Notes: generated from the letters alone by a model not told the origin. A stretch of DNA of 8,160 nucleotides from an uncultured Eubacteriales bacterium (GCA_902496345.1 CABVAP010000105.1:1-8160), one strand, 5' to 3'; positions 1 through 6,555 are shown, counted from the first letter of the stretch. Numbers and translations are program-made.

Positions 1-47
1 GCTTTTGCAAAAGCCTTAAATTAGCCACCTTTAGTCGACAACAAGAC

Positions 48-90
48 AGGAAACGTAGTTTCCGACAAAAGTTTTTGCCTAGCTTTTTTC
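48..90 (-). repeat. Dispersed repeat module A, copy 1
   Basis: Read on the minus strand, this 43-base segment matches 2655-2697 on the plus strand at 39 of 43 positions with no gaps. Its core is a small inverted repeat, GGAAAC-GTA-GTTTCC (49-63). In the other copy the arms are identical and only the three-base loop differs (TTT). The segment runs directly into a second hairpin, CTAGCTTTTT-TC-AAAAAGCTAG (79-100). It is non-coding, and the function is unknown. Confidence 0.75.
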
Positions 91-101
91 AAAAAGCTAG
101 T

Positions 102-132
102 AGGGTGGTGGGGCAAAGCCCCACGGTCTTAA
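102..132 (-). repeat. Dispersed hairpin repeat module B, copy 1
   Basis: On the minus strand this reads TTAAGACC, then the hairpin GTGGGGC-TTT-GCCCCAC (108-124), then CACCCT. The same layout occurs at 8087-8118 on the plus strand with a compensated base-pair change in the stem. Similarity continues past the hairpin: both copies are flanked on the same side by an ACAA(A)CCCC-AATTT-like tail (here up to about 150; 8062-8075 in the other copy). The module is intergenic and probably one of many genomic copies. Confidence 0.7.
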
Positions 133-223
133 TCGACAAACCCCAATTTTACAATCTCTATTCTAGTTGTAAATTTTCAAAAGATACAGCATATATATAA
201 ATATAAATCGTTTAGGTGGTTTT

Positions 224-862
224 ATGAGAAAAACTATTTTTGTTTGTTTCGTCTGCTTTACAATTATTTTTACAGTTTGCTCCTGTCAGACAGAGGGTGA
301 CCCAAGTGAAAAAACGACCGATATAAAAGAGGAGCTAATAAACATCGAAAGCTACTCTTGTGGTGCAAAAATAAAAGTTGTTTCAAATAATGGCTCAAAT
401 GACTATTACGTCAATATAGCGTGGCAAAAAGACGGTAGATACCGAATAAAAACCGAACAACCTAAAATTTTAACGGGAAACATTATTTTATTTGACGGAA
501 AAGGATTATGGCAATATAATACTAATGTGGAAAGTAAAATTTCTATCGTTGGAGCTAATCCAGACTTTGAGGGAAAAAATAAAGTATTCATATCAGAGTT
601 TATGAAAAACTACTTAAATGGCTCAAACTCTACACAAAATGAAATTTTTAAAGATGGAAAAAACTATCTTGTGCTTTCTGCCGAGCCAAATTACGGAAAA
701 TATTTTGCAAAACAAACGCTGTGGATTGACAGCAACGAAAAAGTTCCCGTTAAACTTGAAACATATAATGATGAAAACAAGCCTATATTTATCGCCGAAT
801 TTTTTGATTTTAAATTTAATGAGAAATTTTCCGAAGATATTTTTGACATAAGTAAATACTAA
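224..862 (+). CDS. GerS/YdcC-like LolA-fold lipoprotein
   Basis: A 212-residue exported lipoprotein. Residues 1-20 form a signal peptide (MRK followed by a hydrophobic stretch) ending in a lipobox V-C-S-C, so Cys21 is the probable lipidated residue and the protein should sit on the outer face of the membrane. The rest is a beta-rich domain (for example ILFDGKGLWQYN near 88-99 and QTLWIDSNEKVPVKLETY near 164-181) typical of LolA-like lipoproteins. The start is supported by AGGTGG at 214-219. The stop codon overlaps the alr ribosome binding site, so the two genes are cotranscribed. Known context: in C. difficile the cortex and germination lipoprotein GerS is encoded next to alr2, and Bacillus has the larger YdcC before alr. 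Length and position fit GerS best. The family call is good; a role in spore cortex modification is inference from synteny, and general lipoprotein trafficking is the alternative. Confidence 0.75.
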   Translation: MRKTIFVCFVCFTIIFTVCSCQTEGDPSEKTTDIKEELINIESYSCGAKIKVVSNNGSNDYYVNIAWQKDGRYRIKTEQPKILTGNIILFDGKGLWQYNTNVESKISIVGANPDFEGKNKVFISEFMKNYLNGSNSTQNEIFKDGKNYLVLSAEPNYGKYFAKQTLWIDSNEKVPVKLETYNDENKPIFIAEFFDFKFNEKFSEDIFDISKY

Positions 863-875
863 GGAGGAATTTAAA

Positions 876-2036
876 ATGGCTGAATATCAAAGAGTTATCG
901 CCGAAATTAATCTTGATAACATAGCAAATAACGTTAGAGAGGTTAGAAAAAGAATAGGAGAGGAAACAAAACTTCTTGCAGTTGTAAAGGCAGATGCGTA
1001 TGGTCACGGAGCTGTCGAAGTCAGTAAGGTGGCACTTTATAATGGAGCAAACTGGCTTGGGGTTGCGACTTGTGACGAGGGTATACAGTTGAGAAAACAC
1101 AGTATATTTGTGCCTGTTCTTTTGCTTGGATATACACCAGAAGCGAGAGTTGACGAAGTTATTTTAAATGGACTTACACAGACTATTTTTTCTTATGCAA
1201 TGGCGAAAGAATTTTCAGATGCTGGCGTAAAACTTAATAAAACAGTCGATGTACATATAAAAATAGATAGTGGAATGGGTAGAATAGGTTTTATGCCAAG
1301 CGAAGAAAGCATACAGACCATATATGAAATTTCTAAGTTACCTAATATAAACATAACAGGTATTTACACCCACTTTGCGACTGCTGACGAAAAGGACAAA
1401 ACATTTACATTTGAACAATATAAAAGATTTACATATATGACCGAAAATGTTGAAAAGAGGATAAACAAAAAAATTATCAAGCACGCAGCGAATAGTGGAG
1501 CTATACTTGATTTACCAGATTTAAAACTTGATATGGTTAGGGAGGGAATTATCCTTTATGGTCTTTATCCATCTACAGAGGTGGAAAAAAATCTTAATCT
1601 CAAACCTTGTATGAGCATAAAGACAAATGTAAGCTTTGTAAAAACTGTTCCAGATGGAACAAGCATAGGTTATGGAAGAACATATTTCACAACGAAAGAA
1701 ACAGTTGTTGCGACTATTCCTGTTGGGTATGCTGACGGCTATTCAAGAACAATGAGCAACAAAGCGTTTGTAATAATAAAGGGTAAAAAAGCACCTGTTA
1801 TCGGAAATGTATGTATGGACCAGTTTATGGTTGATATTTCTGATATTGACGATGTAAAAGCAGGTGATACAGTTATACTTATGGGGCAAGACGGCGATAT
1901 TTCAATTACAGCTGATGATATAGCCGAAATTCAAGGAACTATAAGCTATGAAGTACTTTGCAACGTTGGAAAGAGAGTTCCAAGAGTTTATATCAGAAAT
2001 GGCGAAAGTTTAAAGACAATCAACTATATTCGTTAA
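876..2036 (+). CDS. alr: Alanine racemase
   Basis: PLP-dependent racemase interconverting L- and D-alanine, which supplies D-alanine for peptidoglycan; spore formers often use a second copy to control alanine germinants. The 386 residues match the family length. Visible landmarks are the PLP-lysine motif VVKADAYGHG with Lys38, the arginine that contacts the cofactor ring in MVREGIILYG (Arg222), the catalytic tyrosine in SIGYGRTY (Tyr266), PVGYADGY (282-289), the substrate-loop motif CMDQ (313-316) and a late conserved tyrosine in SYEVL (Tyr358). The fold is an N-terminal TIM barrel followed by a C-terminal beta domain. The ribosome binding site AAGGAGG (861-867) overlaps the stop of the lipoprotein gene, and only 13 bases separate the two genes. 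All key residues are present, so the enzyme should be active. Whether it is the vegetative or a sporulation-linked copy cannot be told from the window. Confidence 0.97.
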   Translation: MAEYQRVIAEINLDNIANNVREVRKRIGEETKLLAVVKADAYGHGAVEVSKVALYNGANWLGVATCDEGIQLRKHSIFVPVLLLGYTPEARVDEVILNGLTQTIFSYAMAKEFSDAGVKLNKTVDVHIKIDSGMGRIGFMPSEESIQTIYEISKLPNINITGIYTHFATADEKDKTFTFEQYKRFTYMTENVEKRINKKIIKHAANSGAILDLPDLKLDMVREGIILYGLYPSTEVEKNLNLKPCMSIKTNVSFVKTVPDGTSIGYGRTYFTTKETVVATIPVGYADGYSRTMSNKAFVIIKGKKAPVIGNVCMDQFMVDISDIDDVKAGDTVILMGQDGDISITADDIAEIQGTISYEVLCNVGKRVPRVYIRNGESLKTINYIR

Positions 2037-2126
2037 TACCCTTTTCTAAAGCTTAAAGATTCAACTTGAACATTTCAAAAATACTTTTTTTGGTAGATGA
2101 GTATATTTTTTAGTCTTACTGAAGAT

Positions 2127-2147
2127 AATATTCTATGAAAGAATATT
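2127..2147 (+). promoter_or_regulatory. Inverted repeat just ahead of the mazF ribosome binding site
   Basis: AATATTC (2127-2133) and GAATATT (2141-2147) are perfect arms around a seven-base spacer, ending four bases before the ribosome binding site GGAGGTGA (2151-2158). The symmetry and place suit an operator or a short leader hairpin affecting toxin synthesis. The AT-rich composition makes chance symmetry possible, so the role is inference only. Confidence 0.35.
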
Positions 2148-2163
2148 TATGGAGGTGAGATTA

Positions 2164-2505
2164 ATGGCTGTTAAAAGGGGAGATATTTTTTATGCAGATT
2201 TAAGTCCTGTTGTTGGGTCTGAACAAGGGGGAGTTAGACCCGTTTTGATTATTCAAAACGATGTAGGAAACAGATACAGTCCAACGGTAATCTGTGCTGC
2301 TATAACATCACAAATCAACAAGGCAAAACTTCCAACACATATCGAGATTGAAAGTCAAAAATATTCACTTGTTAAAGACTCTGTTGTGTTACTAGAGCAA
2401 ATCAGGACTATAGACAAAAGGCGACTTCGTGAAAAAATCGGACATATAGACATTGAACTTATGAAAAAAATCGACAAGGCTCTTACTATTAGCGTTGGTT
2501 TATAA
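2164..2505 (+). CDS. mazF: MazF/NdoA (EndoA)-type mRNA interferase toxin
   Basis: A 113-residue sequence-specific endoribonuclease of the PemK/MazF family, closely resembling Bacillus subtilis EndoA/NdoA, which cuts RNA at UACAU. The whole fold is present: KRGDIFYADLSPVVGSEQGG at 4-23, Arg25 in GGVRPV and Thr48 in AAITS (the two catalytic residues of the Bacillus enzyme), then VLLEQIRTIDKRRL. I chose the ATG at 2164 because GGAGGTGA (2151-2158) sits five bases before it and the product then begins MAVKRGDIF like relatives. A start at 2149 would lie upstream of that ribosome binding site. The gene follows alr at a 127-base distance, as in the Bacillus alr-ndoA locus, but no mazE (ndoAI) antitoxin gene fits in between. 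Either the antitoxin is encoded elsewhere or this is a solitary toxin. Confidence 0.93.
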   Translation: MAVKRGDIFYADLSPVVGSEQGGVRPVLIIQNDVGNRYSPTVICAAITSQINKAKLPTHIEIESQKYSLVKDSVVLLEQIRTIDKRRLREKIGHIDIELMKKIDKALTISVGL

Positions 2506-2578
2506 GTACATAGCAATAGCAAAAGCCATTATAAAACCTAATACCTTAGGGCGTTTGGACAACAGCATATTCGCTTAC

Positions 2579-2611
2579 GTCAAAACAAAATTAAACCATT
2601 TTTGTTTTGAC
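2579..2611 (+). terminator. Long perfect hairpin downstream of mazF
   Basis: GTCAAAACAAAA (2579-2590) pairs without a mismatch with TTTTGTTTTGAC (2600-2611) around a nine-base loop. It lies 74 bases after the mazF stop and may end the alr-mazF transcript or protect its 3' end. A U-rich tail is missing on the plus strand, so a classical rho-independent terminator is not certain. The hairpin is clear; its role is inference. Confidence 0.45.
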
Positions 2612-2654
2612 TTGTGCAAGCTCATAATCAGTACCTTATGCCTATATGCCCATT

Positions 2655-2697
2655 GAAAAAAGCTAAACAAAAACTTTTGTCGGAAACTTTGTTTCCT
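2655..2697 (+). repeat. Dispersed repeat module A, copy 2
   Basis: Inverted copy of 48-90, identical at 39 of 43 positions. It starts GAAAAAAGCT, continues through CAAAAACTTTTGTC and ends in the small hairpin GGAAAC-TTT-GTTTCC (2682-2696). The hairpin arms are unchanged between copies while the loop differs. It lies between two convergent operons. Confidence 0.75.
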
Positions 2698-2765
2698 TTC
2701 TTCTTTATGCCTTATTGTAGCCAAAAAAATTTTCTAACAAATTTTATAAACATTCAAAAGTAAAT

Positions 2766-2785
2766 ACCGTGGTATTTGCCACGGT
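2766..2785 (-). terminator. Probable terminator of the rib operon; diverged module B-like hairpin
   Basis: Perfect seven-base arms ACCGTGG (2766-2772) and CCACGGT (2779-2785) with a six-base loop. On the minus strand the hairpin lies 28 bases past the ribH stop and is followed by ATTTACTTTTG, a partly U-rich tail. Its lead-in on that strand, AAGACCGTGG, equals the lead-in of the module B repeats, so it may be a repeat that has been put to use as a terminator. Confidence 0.55.
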
Positions 2786-2813
2786 CTTCACTTCTAAATA
2801 ACTAAAAATATTT

Positions 2814-3275
2814 TTAGATATTTTTAGAAAGATTTATCATTTCAATTGCAGATAATGCACAATCATAACCTTTGTTACCAGCTTTTGTACCAGCTCTTTC
2901 GATTGCCTGTTCAATGTTTTCAGTTGTAACGACACCGAAAAGCACAGGTACACCAGTTTCAAGAGAAACAGAAGCAATACCTTTAGAAACTTCATTACAA
3001 ACATAATCATAGTGAGATGTTGCACCTCTAATTACAGCACCAAGACAAATTACAGCATCATATTTTTTTGAGCTTGCAAGTTTTTTAGCAATTAAAGGAA
3101 TTTCAAATGCACCCGGTACCCAAGCAAGAGAAATGTCATCATCGTCCACACCGTGACGTTTCAATCCGTCCACAGCACCAGATATAAGCTTTGATGTTAT
3201 AAATTCGTTAAATCTTGACGCTACAATTGCGATTTTTGCTCCGTTTGCTATCATATTTCCTTCTAAAATTTTCAT
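2814..3275 (-). CDS. ribH: 6,7-dimethyl-8-ribityllumazine synthase
   Basis: Condenses 5-amino-6-ribitylaminouracil with 3,4-dihydroxy-2-butanone 4-phosphate to give lumazine, the penultimate step of riboflavin synthesis; the enzyme usually forms 60-meric or pentameric shells in the cytoplasm. The 153 residues match the family. Visible are the substrate-binding SRFNEF (20-25, Phe22), PGAFEIP (54-60), the phosphate and active-site segment GAVIRGATSHYD (79-90) with the catalytic His88, FGVVTTEN (113-120) and the GNKG turn (133-136) after Arg127. The start has AGGAGG eight to ten bases upstream. It is the last gene of the rib operon, 58 bases after ribBA, with a probable terminator beyond it. No residue is missing. 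Confidence 0.97.
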   Translation of the reverse strand: MKILEGNMIANGAKIAIVASRFNEFITSKLISGAVDGLKRHGVDDDDISLAWVPGAFEIPLIAKKLASSKKYDAVICLGAVIRGATSHYDYVCNEVSKGIASVSLETGVPVLFGVVTTENIEQAIERAGTKAGNKGYDCALSAIEMINLSKNI

Positions 3276-3333
3276 AGTAAAAATCCTCCTAATTTAAGTA
3301 TTATTATATTATCAAATTTTCTATTATAAACTA

Positions 3334-4533
3334 TTATAAGTTAAGTATGTGGTCCATTTTTTCTTTTTTTGTTTTTAAATAAAATTCGTCTGTTGGTTTT
3401 GGTGACATTTCAATAGGAACTCTTTCAACTATTTCAAGTCCATAGCCTTTTAATCCAGAGATTTTTTTAGGGTTGTTTGTCATAAGTCGTAATTCTTTTA
3501 TTCCCAAATCAGCAAGAATTTGAGCACCAATACCATAATCTCTAAGGTCTGGAGCAAAACCTAATTTCACATTTGCCTCAACTGTGTCATAACCTTGGTC
3601 TTGAAGTTCATAAGCCTTTAATTTATTTATAAGACCTATGCCCCTACCCTCTTGACGCATATAGAGGAGAACGCCTCTTCCCTCTTTTGCAATCTGTTTC
3701 ATAGCTGCGTCATATTGTTCGCCACAGTCACATCTAGCAGAACCCAATGCGTCACCAGTTAAACATTCAGAGTGTACACGGCAAAGAACAGGTTTACCGT
3801 CTGTTATATCGCCTTTTACAAGTGCAACGTGGTGTTCACCATTTAATTTATTTACATAGCCATAGATTGTAAAATCGCCATATCTTGTAGGCATTTTAGC
3901 TTTAGCTGCACACTCAACAAATTTTTCGGACTGTATTCTGTATGCGATAAGGTCCTCAATTGTAATAATTTTTATACCATATTTTTCGGAAAATTCTAAA
4001 AGGTCTGGAACTCTTGCCATTGTTCCGTCATCTTTCATAATTTCGCAAATTGCTCCTGCTGGTTTTAATCCGGCAAGTTTTGCAAGGTCAACGGCTGCCT
4101 CTGTGTGGCCTGTTCTCTCAAGAACGCCACCTTTTTTAGCAGCAAGAGGAAATACGTGACCAGGTCTGCGAAAATCTGAACCTTTTACATCGTCGCTTAC
4201 AGCTTTCATAATTGTTTGTGAACGTTCATAAGCTGAAATACCTGTTGTTGTATCTTTATAATCAATTGATACAGTAAAGGCTGTTTCGTGGTTATCTGTG
4301 TTGTGTTCAACCATCTGTGGAATATTTAATCTGTCAAGGATTTCTTGTTCAACTGGCATACATATCAAACCTTTTGCGTGGCTTGCCATAAAGTTAATTA
4401 CATCAGGTGTAGCTTTTTCAGCAGCAACAATAATATCTCCCTCGTTTTCCCTGTTTTCGTCATCAATAACGATTATCATTTTACCATTTTTAATATCTTC
4501 GATTGCCTCTGGTATTGTATTAAATTTTCCCAT
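3334..4533 (-). CDS. ribBA: Bifunctional DHBP synthase / GTP cyclohydrolase II
   Basis: Two-domain enzyme feeding both branches of riboflavin synthesis. Residues 1 to about 203 are 3,4-dihydroxy-2-butanone 4-phosphate synthase, acting on ribulose 5-phosphate, with the acidic metal-binding loop DDENRENEGD (24-33), RRPGHVFPL (122-130) and TGHTEA (141-146). Residues about 205-399 are GTP cyclohydrolase II, with zinc ligands Cys257, Cys268 and Cys270 in the segment HSECLTGDALGSARCDC, then RQEGRGIG (293-300) and TNNPKK (352-357). Both active sites look complete. The ATG at 4533 follows AAAGGA; two nearer-upstream ATGs are out of frame. Unlike the tight ribD-ribE junction, 136 bases with two hairpins separate ribE from this gene, which could allow separate control. 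Confidence 0.97.
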   Translation of the reverse strand: MGKFNTIPEAIEDIKNGKMIIVIDDENRENEGDIIVAAEKATPDVINFMASHAKGLICMPVEQEILDRLNIPQMVEHNTDNHETAFTVSIDYKDTTTGISAYERSQTIMKAVSDDVKGSDFRRPGHVFPLAAKKGGVLERTGHTEAAVDLAKLAGLKPAGAICEIMKDDGTMARVPDLLEFSEKYGIKIITIEDLIAYRIQSEKFVECAAKAKMPTRYGDFTIYGYVNKLNGEHHVALVKGDITDGKPVLCRVHSECLTGDALGSARCDCGEQYDAAMKQIAKEGRGVLLYMRQEGRGIGLINKLKAYELQDQGYDTVEANVKLGFAPDLRDYGIGAQILADLGIKELRLMTNNPKKISGLKGYGLEIVERVPIEMSPKPTDEFYLKTKKEKMDHILNL

Positions 4534-4595
4534 TTCATCATATCCTTTCTTACCATTCGCAAAGTAAGTTATAAAAAAATCATTTGCATTTTAAG

Positions 4596-4661
4596 TACCT
4601 AATTGAGGTAAAATTTTATGTTGTATAATCTAAGTAACTTCCAAAAAGGTTGGTAGATTAT
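4596..4661 (-). other. Two hairpins in the ribE-ribBA gap
   Basis: The first, in transcript order, has eight-base arms ATAATCTA and TAGATTAT (4654-4661 and 4625-4632) plus an inner AAC/GTT pairing, and lies about ten bases after the ribE stop. The second is ACCTC-type, TACCT-AATTG-AGGTA at 4596-4610. Neither has a clean U-run, so termination is doubtful. They may be RNA processing or stability elements that tune ribBA and ribH against ribD and ribE. Function is inference. Confidence 0.4.
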
Positions 4662-4669
4662 TTTATTTA

Positions 4670-5323
4670 TTAAATAAATCCATTTTCGGACAAGAAGCCC
4701 ATATTTATATTGCTTTTATGTTTATTATCTTTTTCCTTAAATTTCAGCATATTTTCAACGTATTTGCCTATAACGTCACATTCAATATTTATTTCATCAC
4801 CAATATTTTTAGTTAAAAGAGTTGTTTCTTGTTTTGTATGAGGAATTACCGAAACAGAAAAGCTATTTTCTGTTACATCGGCAACAGTTAGGCTTATACC
4901 GTCAAGTGCGACAGAACCTTTGTAAACAATATACTTTAAAAGGTCAGAGCTACATTCGATAGTTACCCAAACAGCATTATCCTCTTTTTTTAGATTTGAT
5001 ATTTTTCCGATGTTATCAACGTGACCTGCAACGATATGCCCACCAAATCGCCCGTTTGCGCTCATAGCTCTTTCTAAATTTACAAGGTCACCTTTTTGTA
5101 TAGAACGTAAATTTGAGTGTCTAAGAGTTTCTGCCATTACATCGGCATCAAAAAAGTTATCAGAAATTTTTACAACAGTGAGGCATACACCATTTACTGC
5201 TATGCTATCGCCTAAATTTGTTCCTTTTGTAACGGTATTAGCTTCAACAGTTATTATTGACGAAAGACTTCCGTGGCGTATATTTTTTATTTTTCCGATT
5301 TCTTCAATTATCCCTGTAAACAT
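4670..5323 (-). CDS. ribE: Riboflavin synthase, alpha subunit type
   Basis: Dismutates two molecules of 6,7-dimethyl-8-ribityllumazine into riboflavin and 5-amino-6-ribitylaminouracil. The 217 residues contain the duplicated lumazine-binding barrel: domain 1 from MFTGIIEEIG (1-10) with VNGVCLTV (43-50), and domain 2 from about residue 96 (GHIVAGHVDNIGKI) with LDGISLTV (140-147). A C-terminal helix (VIGKYVENML, 184-193) normally drives trimer formation. The last residues, GFLSENGFI, follow the helix as in many clostridial relatives, so the end looks natural. Its ribosome binding site GGGGTGA overlaps the ribD stop codon and the genes are four bases apart, which implies translational coupling. 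The alternative name ribC is used in enterobacteria. Confidence 0.96.
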   Translation of the reverse strand: MFTGIIEEIGKIKNIRHGSLSSIITVEANTVTKGTNLGDSIAVNGVCLTVVKISDNFFDADVMAETLRHSNLRSIQKGDLVNLERAMSANGRFGGHIVAGHVDNIGKISNLKKEDNAVWVTIECSSDLLKYIVYKGSVALDGISLTVADVTENSFSVSVIPHTKQETTLLTKNIGDEINIECDVIGKYVENMLKFKEKDNKHKSNINMGFLSENGFI

Positions 5324-5327
5324 AGTT

Positions 5328-6416
5328 TCACCCCTTTACGTTGTATTCTATAAATAAGTCATCTCCAAGCATTTCTGTTCTTTCAAGCTCTAAAGAGAAA
5401 CATTTGTCAGCTGTTTCAACACCAAAACCCTCAACAGGAGTTTTTGCCGTTGCTCCTCCAAAAATTTTAGGTGCAATATAACATTGAACTTTGTTCACTA
5501 TCCCAAGTTCAAGGGCAGTATAATTTAGTGTACCACCACCCTCAAGCAATACGCTGTCTATCTTTTCTTCACCTAAAATTTTCATAAGTTCTTTTAAATC
5601 TGTCTTTTCTTTTGATGTTGTTATTATTTTTATATTTTTATCTTCAAGTAATTTTTTCTTTTCTTTATCGTAATTATTTCCGGTAGCTATTATAGTTGGG
5701 ATTTCATTTGCAGTTTTAACTATGTTACAGTCAAGTGGAATTTTAAGCGTTGAGTCACATATTATTCTCGTTGGATTAGTTCCGTTTTCAATTCTACAGT
5801 TTAACATTGGGTCATCAGCAAGAACTGTACCTATACCGACCATTATGCCACTTACTCTGTTTCTTGTTTCGTGAGTATGTTTTCTGGCAACCTCGCCTGT
5901 TATCCACCTTGAATGACCTGTTCTTGTTGCGATTTTTCCGTCTGCCGTCATAGCATATTTCATTATAACAAAAGGTGTTTTATGCGTTATATAGTGAAAA
6001 AAGATTTCATTTAACTTTCTGCATTCATCTTCAAGAACACCCGTTATAACTTCAATTCCGGCGTCCCTTAGAATCTGTATTCCTTTGTTTTCAACAATCG
6101 GATTATCATCTATACAGCCAACTATAACTTTTTTGATTCCACTTTCTATAATAATTTCTGTACAAGGTGGTGTTTTTCCATAATGACAACAAGGTTCAAG
6201 TGTTACATAAATTTCAGCCCCTGTCATATCTTCTTTGCAATTTAAAATTGCGTTTCTTTCAGCGTGAAATTCGCCATATTTTTCGTGATAACCTGTGCTT
6301 ATGACTATGCCGTCTTTAACGATTACAGCACCGACCATAGGATTAGGATTAGTTTTGCCAACACCCTTTTTAGCTAGGTCAAGAGCCATTTGCATATACT
6401 TTTCATATTGGTTCAT
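5328..6416 (-). CDS. ribD: Riboflavin biosynthesis deaminase/reductase RibD
   Basis: Bifunctional enzyme that deaminates the GTP-derived pyrimidine and then reduces its ribosyl side chain. Residues 1 to about 145 are the zinc deaminase with TNPNPMVGAV (22-31), HAE (51-53) and PCCHYGKTPPC (75-85), giving zinc ligands His51, Cys76 and Cys85. The C-terminal part is the NADPH-dependent reductase with KYAMTADGKIA (153-163), SRWITG (169-174) and the LLEGGGTLN motif (290-298). I chose the ATG at 6416 (362 residues) because AAAGGGGGC lies seven bases upstream and the protein then begins like relatives. The frame is open back to 6521, but that extension would translate the riboswitch terminator. It is the first gene of the rib operon and is directly controlled by the FMN riboswitch. 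Confidence 0.96.
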   Translation of the reverse strand: MNQYEKYMQMALDLAKKGVGKTNPNPMVGAVIVKDGIVISTGYHEKYGEFHAERNAILNCKEDMTGAEIYVTLEPCCHYGKTPPCTEIIIESGIKKVIVGCIDDNPIVENKGIQILRDAGIEVITGVLEDECRKLNEIFFHYITHKTPFVIMKYAMTADGKIATRTGHSRWITGEVARKHTHETRNRVSGIMVGIGTVLADDPMLNCRIENGTNPTRIICDSTLKIPLDCNIVKTANEIPTIIATGNNYDKEKKKLLEDKNIKIITTSKEKTDLKELMKILGEEKIDSVLLEGGGTLNYTALELGIVNKVQCYIAPKIFGGATAKTPVEGFGVETADKCFSLELERTEMLGDDLFIEYNVKG

Positions 6417-6482
6417 AAATTTGCCCCCTTTAAAAGATTGAAAGATTGTAGTTATAAATCTAATCTTCAAGGCGATATTTGT

Positions 6483-6513
6483 AAAAAAAAGCCCCAAATA
6501 AAATTGGGGCTTT
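6483..6513 (-). terminator. Riboswitch-controlled transcription terminator ahead of ribD
   Basis: On the minus strand AAAGCCCCAA (6513-6504) pairs with TTGGGGCTTT (6497-6488) across a six-base loop and runs into eight U residues (6490-6483). It is a strong rho-independent terminator, 66 bases before the ribD start, and forms the off state of the FMN riboswitch. Confidence 0.92.
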
Positions 6514-6527
6514 GCGTTCACAAAATA

Positions 6528-6555
6528 GCAACACCTAAAACAAGCTAGATATTGC
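6528..6555 (-). promoter_or_regulatory. Extra hairpin in the riboswitch expression platform
   Basis: GCAATATCTAG (6555-6545 on the minus strand) can pair with TTAGGTGTTGC (6538-6528) over 11 pairs including three G-U pairs, with loop CTTGTT. It lies between the FMN aptamer and the terminator. The pairing is seen in the sequence; whether it acts as an antiterminator part, a pause site or a spacer is unknown. Confidence 0.5.

Larger units (their letters stand above)
1..223. other. Repeat-rich intergenic region upstream of the lipoprotein gene
   Basis: No credible gene is seen here. The stretch opens with a perfect 14-base palindrome, GCTTTTGCAAAAGC (1-14), then carries two hairpin repeat modules (48-90 and 102-132, listed separately). 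Between the repeats and the first gene lies an inverted repeat, TTTACAA (148-154) with TTGTAAA (167-173), followed by TTTTC; it could be a weak terminator of an upstream gene or an operator. Bases 190-207 are very AT-rich (catatatataaatataaa) and probably hold the promoter of the lipoprotein operon, but I find no convincing sigma-A or sporulation-sigma hexamer pair and make no promoter call. Confidence 0.7.
2506..2813. other. Convergent intergenic region between mazF and ribH
   Basis: No coding potential was found in these 308 bases, where the plus-strand alr-mazF block and the minus-strand rib operon end against each other. It contains a long hairpin (2579-2611), a copy of repeat module A (2655-2697) and a probable terminator (2766-2785), each listed separately. 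The bases between them are plain AT-rich sequence. Confidence 0.75.

Noticed and set aside
406..1100. Minus- and plus-frame open frames at 406-591, 618-851 and 816-1100
   Set aside because: They lie within or across the lipoprotein and alr genes, show no recognisable motifs and have no good ribosome binding sites; the overlapping genes are clearly the real ones.
2095..2158. Tiny reading frames that could be a remnant mazE
   Set aside because: The start codons here give about six or seven residues before a stop and no antitoxin-like sequence; one is only the ribosome binding site region read in frame.
2837..3025. Open frame inside ribH in another minus frame
   Set aside because: Fully contained in ribH, whose family motifs are complete; the shifted frame has no motif.
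4298..4602. Two plus-strand open frames opposite the start of ribBA
   Set aside because: Antisense shadows of ribBA with low-complexity hydrophobic translations and no ribosome binding site.
6417..6521. N-terminal extension of RibD by 35 residues
   Set aside because: It would overlap the riboswitch terminator and lacks a ribosome binding site, whereas the ATG at 6416 has AAAGGGGGC at good spacing.
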